From: an uncultured Lachnospiraceae bacterium
Lineage (GTDB): Bacteria; Bacillota; Clostridia; Lachnospirales; Lachnospiraceae
Length of the DNA stretch: 35,713 nucleotides
NCBI GenBank assembly: GCA_947626505.1
Contig: CANQSN010000017.1
Span: forward strand, 1 to 35,713
Direction of reading: 5' to 3'
In this document: piece by piece, positions 31,959 to 35,713 of the stretch
Layout of the letters: the number at the start of each line of letters is the position of its first letter
Position numbering within the stretch: the stretch's first letter is position 1
The notes under the pieces: model-generated
Told to the model about the DNA's origin: nothing
Seen by the model: only the letters and a program-made list of their open reading frames with translations
The model's database searches: none
Made by a program: the position numbers and the translations under genes

Positions 31959-33476
31959 ATGCGCGTAACTAATCTTATGATGACAGGTAATGCATTATAT
32001 AATTTACAGAGACAGGAACAGCGTTTGAACAATTTGGATCAGCAGTATACAACACAGAAAAGGATTAGCTCTCCCTCTGAGGATCCTATTATTGCTACAA
32101 GGGCGTTAAAGCTTAACACTACTTACAGCGAGGTAAGCCAGTACCTTGAGAAGAATATTAAGGATGCAAAAGCATGGATGAGTATGACGCAATCTGCGCT
32201 TACTAATACATCTTCTGTTATATCAAGCATATATGAGAAGTGTGTGCAGGGTAACTCAGACAATTTAAGCGACATAGACCGTAATGCGATTGTTGCCAGC
32301 CTTAACGAGTACAGAGAACAGATTTATCAGGAGGGCACAAGCTCTTACGGAGGAAGATTTCTTTTTACCGGATTTAAGACGGATGTTAATCTTGTATTTA
32401 CAGAGGACGTTGATGAAGAATATACAATTATTCAGGATTTTACACCTGAAGACTTGTCCACAGTTACTTCTGTTATAGATGTGGTTCCTGACGTCGCTAC
32501 AACAGGAGGAAAGGTGCCAACCTCAGTAACCTTTGACAGGGTGCGTCTGGCGTATGATACAACGGATTTGCTTGACAACAGCGTTAATCCGCCGACTCCG
32601 ACTATTATTCCGACAATTACGTACAGCAATACAGCCGGAGGCATTACAACTACCAGCAATATGCCGGTTACAAAGTCATTTGCCACTTATGATGAATTTA
32701 TCAGTGATTATCAGACTAACGGGCTTGCTGATAATGATGTCGTATATATAGCGGATAAGGGAGAATTGATTCTTGGCAAGGACAGCCATCAGACATTGAA
32801 GGCAAGCGACGGTTACAGTGTAGAATACAGAAAGACCGGATTTGAGATGAACGATTTAAGACCGGAGCATTACTTTACCTGTACAAGAATTGTAGATAAA
32901 GGTCTGTCTACAGAGAAAACATTTAACTATGAGCATAAGAATCAGGAAATCAAATACCTTGTAAACTATAATCAGCAAATGACAGTGAACGTACAGGCGC
33001 AGGATTGTTATAAGCATGATATGGGACGGGATGTAGATGAGCTTATCGACATTGTAAATGCTGCTATTGCTGCAGAGGATAAGATGAATTCGTATGAGGA
33101 TAAGATGAAGGCTGAACCGGAGGGAACTCAGGCGTATGAAGACTATAAGCAGCTATATGAGAATTCAAAGGTTGAGTATGAGTTAAAGAGCAAGATTATG
33201 CAGGAGTCCTTTGCAAAGAATGAAGTGAATTTCCAGCAGTACGGAACAAGATTCAGCAATCAGGCAACTGATGTGGGCTCAAGGGAGCAGCGAGTGGAAC
33301 TCATTAAGACTCGTTTAGAGGATCAGCAGGCGGATGTGGAGGAGCTGCAGTCAAGCAATATTGATGTGGATTTGACGGATATTATTGTGCGTTACACATC
33401 TGCGCTTGACGTTTTCTCAGCAGCGCTTTCAGCTACAAGTAAAAGTATTACTCAGACATTGCTGGATTATCTGTAA
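31959..33476 (+). CDS. flgL: Flagellar hook-associated protein 3 FlgL with enlarged middle domain
   Basis: A 505-residue FlgL, while most are about 300. The N-terminus RVTNLMMTGNALYNLQRQEQRLNNLDQQYTTQKRISSPSEDPIIATRAL and the following helices (AKAWMSMTQSALTNTSSVISSIYEKCVQGNSDNLS, YGGRFLFTGFKTD) are standard, as is the C-terminal flagellin-like helix DVGSREQRVELIKTRLEDQQADVEELQSSNIDVDLTDIIVRYTSALDVFSAALSA. The extra length is between about residues 140 and 420, a beta-rich then charged helical insert (AEDKMNSYEDKMKAEPEGTQ). FlgL joins FlgK to the filament. Ribosome binding site GCAGGAGGTG. Confidence 0.93.
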   Translation: MRVTNLMMTGNALYNLQRQEQRLNNLDQQYTTQKRISSPSEDPIIATRALKLNTTYSEVSQYLEKNIKDAKAWMSMTQSALTNTSSVISSIYEKCVQGNSDNLSDIDRNAIVASLNEYREQIYQEGTSSYGGRFLFTGFKTDVNLVFTEDVDEEYTIIQDFTPEDLSTVTSVIDVVPDVATTGGKVPTSVTFDRVRLAYDTTDLLDNSVNPPTPTIIPTITYSNTAGGITTTSNMPVTKSFATYDEFISDYQTNGLADNDVVYIADKGELILGKDSHQTLKASDGYSVEYRKTGFEMNDLRPEHYFTCTRIVDKGLSTEKTFNYEHKNQEIKYLVNYNQQMTVNVQAQDCYKHDMGRDVDELIDIVNAAIAAEDKMNSYEDKMKAEPEGTQAYEDYKQLYENSKVEYELKSKIMQESFAKNEVNFQQYGTRFSNQATDVGSREQRVELIKTRLEDQQADVEELQSSNIDVDLTDIIVRYTSALDVFSAALSATSKSITQTLLDYL

Positions 33477-33506
33477 TATGACGCATGGTAAAAGGAGGAG
33501 CAAAGC

Positions 33507-33971
33507 ATGTTGATTAAGACAAAGTTTTTTGGAGATGTGGACATTGCAGATGATAAGATAATTACGCTGGCAAACGGTCTGCTAGGGTTTGACGAGTTTA
33601 AGAAATATGTAATTTTATTTGACAGTGAAAAATCAAGCGGCGAGAGTATTTCGTGGTTTCAGTCTGCGGATGAGCAGACGCTGGCGCTGCCGGTTATTAA
33701 TCCATTATTAGTCAAGAGCGATTATAATCCTATGGTAGATGATGATATTTTAGCTCCGCTTGGGGAAACCGGAGAGGACGGTTACTTTGTATTAGTTACC
33801 ATGAGGATTACTCCGGATCCTAAGGAGGTTTCCTGCAACCTTAAAGCTCCTATCATTATCAACCCTAAGACATTGCTGGGACGCCAGATTATTGTTGAGA
33901 ATGAAGATTATCCAATTCGCTATAATATTTATGATGTTGTGCAGAAATTAAAAGAAAAGGGCGGTGAGTGA
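33507..33971 (+). CDS. fliW: Flagellar assembly factor FliW
   Basis: A 154-residue FliW. It starts [36 protein letters not shown], has [27 protein letters not shown] in the middle, and the conserved end [29 protein letters not shown]. In Bacillus FliW binds either flagellin or CsrA, so secreted flagellin frees FliW to block CsrA and lift its repression of flagellin translation. Here fliW is followed by csrA with only one base between the stop and the csrA ATG, so the pair is made together. Ribosome binding site AAAGGAGGAG. Confidence 0.94.
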   Translation: MLIKTKFFGDVDIADDKIITLANGLLGFDEFKKYVILFDSEKSSGESISWFQSADEQTLALPVINPLLVKSDYNPMVDDDILAPLGETGEDGYFVLVTMRITPDPKEVSCNLKAPIIINPKTLLGRQIIVENEDYPIRYNIYDVVQKLKEKGGE

Positions 33972-33972
33972 T

Positions 33973-34194
33973 ATGTTGGCCTTGTCAAGAAAAACAGGTG
34001 AGTCGTTGGTTATTGGGAACAATGTTGAGATTACTATACTGGAAGTAAAGGGCGATCAGGTTAAGGTCGGCATTAACGCACCTAAGAGTATTACTGTATA
34101 TCGGAAGGAATTATATCTGCAGATTCAACAGGCCAATAAAGAGGCAATGGATCAGGAGGTTACTCCGGAAATGCTGGAGAATTTATTAAAATAG
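33973..34194 (+). CDS. csrA: Carbon storage/flagellin translation regulator CsrA
   Basis: A 73-residue RNA-binding protein. It has the standard start [20 protein letters not shown], then [29 protein letters not shown] with the C-terminal RNA-contacting strand (VYRKELY) intact. CsrA dimers block translation by binding GGA sites near ribosome binding sites. The ATG follows GGCGGTGAG within the fliW end; the in-frame GTG at 33964 is part of that site. It is the last gene before the flaG promoter region. No flagellin gene lies in this window, so its main expected target is elsewhere. Confidence 0.95.
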   Translation: MLALSRKTGESLVIGNNVEITILEVKGDQVKVGINAPKSITVYRKELYLQIQQANKEAMDQEVTPEMLENLLK

Positions 34195-34195
34195 A

Positions 34196-34224
34196 ATGAC
34201 ATATTTGCTGATATGTAGTATAAT
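34196..34224 (+). promoter_or_regulatory. Predicted sigma-A promoter of flaG-fliD
   Basis: ATGACA (34196-34201), 17-base spacer, TATAAT (34219-34224), directly after the csrA stop. Start of the transcript would fall near 34231, inside the left arm of the inverted repeat described next. Confidence 0.55.
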
Positions 34225-34227
34225 ATA

Positions 34228-34292
34228 GGATGTATAGCTGAAAATAATCGGGATTTTTGAAGATTTGTATTAATTTTTTTTGCTATACATCC
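34228..34292. other. 11-bp perfect inverted repeat in the flaG leader
   Basis: GGATGTATAGC (34228-34238) and its exact complement GCTATACATCC (34282-34292), separated by 43 bases. The right arm reaches into the -10 box of the sigma-28-type promoter at 34290. It could be an operator pair or a hairpin at the 5' end of the sigma-A transcript. Confidence 0.6.
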
Positions 34293-34297
34293 GATAA
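34271..34297 (+). promoter_or_regulatory. Predicted sigma-28 (SigD/FliA) promoter of flaG-fliD
   Basis: TAATTTTT (34271-34278), 11-base spacer, TCCGATAA (34290-34297): 6 of 8 and 7 of 8 matches to TAAAGTTT-N11-GCCGATAA with exact spacing. It lies 108 bases before the flaG ATG, leaving a leader that includes CCGACGGTTTG and several GGA triplets. Confidence 0.7.
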
Positions 34298-34404
34298 CAT
34301 ATATAACTGAATGGCTTATGAAAGCCGACGGTTTGTTTTTCCGACAGTCAAGGAAGCTAAGGAGAACAATGGTAAAAAGTATTTAGCACATGGAGGTGAC
34401 TATT

Positions 34405-34836
34405 ATGGCAATTGAAGCAATAGGAAGTTCTGCTTCTGTCTATGAAGTGAGGAATCAGGTTATGCCTGCCGAGCCTGTAACGGTAAGTGCGGATTTACCG
34501 GCAAACGATAACGGTAATATGCAGGTAACTGCTAAAGGCCAGTCGAATGTCAAGAGAAGTGATGTTGACGCTGAGCAGGAGAAAAAGGACGTTTATGAAT
34601 TAGAGAGAGCAGATTCAGAACAGGTAAAGAAGGCGATTGATGAGATTAACCAGAAGATTCGCCCTACCCGTACATCATGCAGGTTTGCTTATCATGATGA
34701 GACGAACCGTATTTCCATTAAGGTTATTGATGATGAGACAGACAAGGTTATTCGCGAGATTCCGCCTGAGAAGGCGTTGGATATTATTGCGAAGACATTA
34801 GAGCTTGAAGGTCTGCTGCTTGATGAGAAACGGTAG
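34405..34836 (+). CDS. flaG: FlaG family protein
   Basis: A 143-residue FlaG. The first 60-70 residues are low-complexity and polar; the C-terminal domain shows the family pattern VKKAIDEINQKIRPTRTSCRFAYHDETNRISIKVIDDETDKVIREIPPEKALDIIAKTLELEGLLLDEKR. FlaG is a small exported or accessory protein affecting filament length in several bacteria and normally precedes fliD, as here. The start is the ATG after CATGGAGGTGAC; the ATG at 34390 lies inside that ribosome binding site. Tandem sigma-A and sigma-28-type promoters lie ahead. Confidence 0.92.
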   Translation: MAIEAIGSSASVYEVRNQVMPAEPVTVSADLPANDNGNMQVTAKGQSNVKRSDVDAEQEKKDVYELERADSEQVKKAIDEINQKIRPTRTSCRFAYHDETNRISIKVIDDETDKVIREIPPEKALDIIAKTLELEGLLLDEKR

Positions 34837-34919
34837 ATACAGTTATTATATAATGGATTAATCGTTCAGGCATATGATTTGTATGGCGTTGTTTTATATT
34901 GAGAAAGGTTGTGAATAAT

Positions 34920-35713
34920 ATGTCAATTAGAATATCAGGTTTGGCGTCCGGAATGGATACTGACTCTATTGTAAAGAGTTTATCATCTGCTTATCAGGTG
35001 AAGATTGATAAAGTTGCTAAGAAGAAAAAGAAGACAGAGTGGCAGAAGGAAGCATGGGAGGACATGAATAAGAAGATTATGAGCCTCTATAAGGGAACTC
35101 TGGCTAAGATGAAGACATATGGTAGTTACAAGGCAAAGAAGGCTACTGTAACGGGAGGAACAGAGAACTCTGTTTCAGTTACCGCTACTAATAATGCATC
35201 TGCAGGCTCTTATAAGATGAAGGTTATATCAAGCGCATCTTCTGCATTTCTCACAGGCGCTTCGTTGGCAGAAGAGAGATATACTGCAACATATGATGCG
35301 ACTAACGCTACTTTATTTAAGGATATGAAGGATTCAAGCGGCAAAGCTCTTGATCTTTCAGGTAAGAAGCTTACATTCAGCGGTACGGAATATGAGAATA
35401 AGAAGGTTGACGGTGAGGAAGTATTTACATTAAAAGATGCAGGTGGTAGCGCAGTAAGCATTGATTTGTATGATGAGAATGGCCTTGTTACCGGACAGAC
35501 TACAGAAGCGACAAAGGCGCAGATTGATGCATATCTGAATAAAAAGGCGGAAGATCCTTCATTTAACAAGGAGGGCTACAAAACAGAAAACGTTATAGTT
35601 CCTAAGCAGGGAGGGCCGACAACCTTTACATATGAGTTTACAGAGTCAAGCTCTATAGCGGATATTAATAAGGCGTTAAAGGAACAGGGCTTTACAGGAC
35701 TTACTGCATCAAT
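34920..35713 (+). CDS. fliD: Flagellar filament cap FliD, N-terminal part (right edge)
   Basis: The frame is open to the window end, giving about 264 residues of a protein that is usually 450-900 long. The start MSIRISGLASGMDTDSIVKSL is the FliD signature, followed by the coiled segment VKIDKVAKKKKKTEWQKEAW and LYKGTLAKMKTYGSYKAKKATVTGG, then VSVTATNNASAGSYKMKV, all typical of the FliD N-terminal domain. FliD forms the cap under which flagellin is inserted. The ATG follows GAGAAAGGTTGTGAATA; flaG is 83 bases upstream and both are likely to be one transcript with fliS further right. Confidence 0.93.
   Translation, partial: MSIRISGLASGMDTDSIVKSLSSAYQVKIDKVAKKKKKTEWQKEAWEDMNKKIMSLYKGTLAKMKTYGSYKAKKATVTGGTENSVSVTATNNASAGSYKMKVISSASSAFLTGASLAEERYTATYDATNATLFKDMKDSSGKALDLSGKKLTFSGTEYENKKVDGEEVFTLKDAGGSAVSIDLYDENGLVTGQTTEATKAQIDAYLNKKAEDPSFNKEGYKTENVIVPKQGGPTTFTYEFTESSSIADINKALKEQGFTGLTAS

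Overview
The window looks like a chromosomal segment of a motile, Gram-positive, low-to-moderate GC Clostridia member, most probably Lachnospiraceae. The evidence is a Bacillus-like order of flagellar genes with SpoIIID and Mbl/MreB, secreted proteins with Big2 domains and TTEAP/TTQAP linkers, strong AGGAGG-type ribosome binding sites, and paired FlgK paralogues. This assignment is inferred from gene content and style, not from a search.

Region 1 (1-5919) is an accessory, defence-type island. It opens with three tightly packed genes: the tail of a DUF3990-like protein (a family placed with ADP-ribosyltransferases), a small protein of unknown function, and a NADAR (YbiA-like) ADP-ribose-linked N-glycosidase. 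Next come a type I restriction specificity (hsdS) cassette lacking both ends, a full hsdR, and a tyrosine recombinase. A 9-bp site, CAGCGTAAG, flanks the hsdS cassette and also flanks the recombinase gene, there in inverted orientation. This is the layout expected of a shuffling (phase-variable) specificity locus. hsdM and the expressed hsdS must lie to the left of the window.

Region 2 (5978-15135) is mixed metabolism: an UlaG-like metallo-beta-lactamase-fold hydrolase, an AraC-type regulator divergent from a large secreted GH16 glucanase with four C-terminal carbohydrate-binding-like modules, an L-asparaginase, overlapping trpE-trpG, a decayed aspartate/glutamate racemase, and spoIIID, whose TTG start and ribosome binding site sit on the descending arm of a perfect 15-bp hairpin.

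Region 3 (15238-20022) holds two large genes between spoIIID and mbl: a secreted BspA-type leucine-rich protein carrying a 119-residue (ASGN)n insert, and an 869-residue multi-sensor protein (PAS/PocR/GAF) with no recognisable output domain.

Region 4 (20327-35713, right edge) is the motility region: mbl, two rod/hook-basal-body genes (flgF/flgG, i.e. flhO/flhP type), a FlgJ-like rod-binding protein, a terminator, recD2, comF (probably starting at AUU), yvyF, a terminator, a sigma-28-type promoter, flgM, flgN, two flgK genes, flgL, fliW, csrA, then tandem sigma-A and sigma-28-type promoters, flaG, and the start of fliD, which is cut by the window edge. Late flagellar assembly (hook-filament junction, cap) is therefore grouped with its checkpoint regulators: FlgM, which holds sigma-28, and the FliW-CsrA switch. 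No tRNA, rRNA, CRISPR array or insertion sequence was seen.
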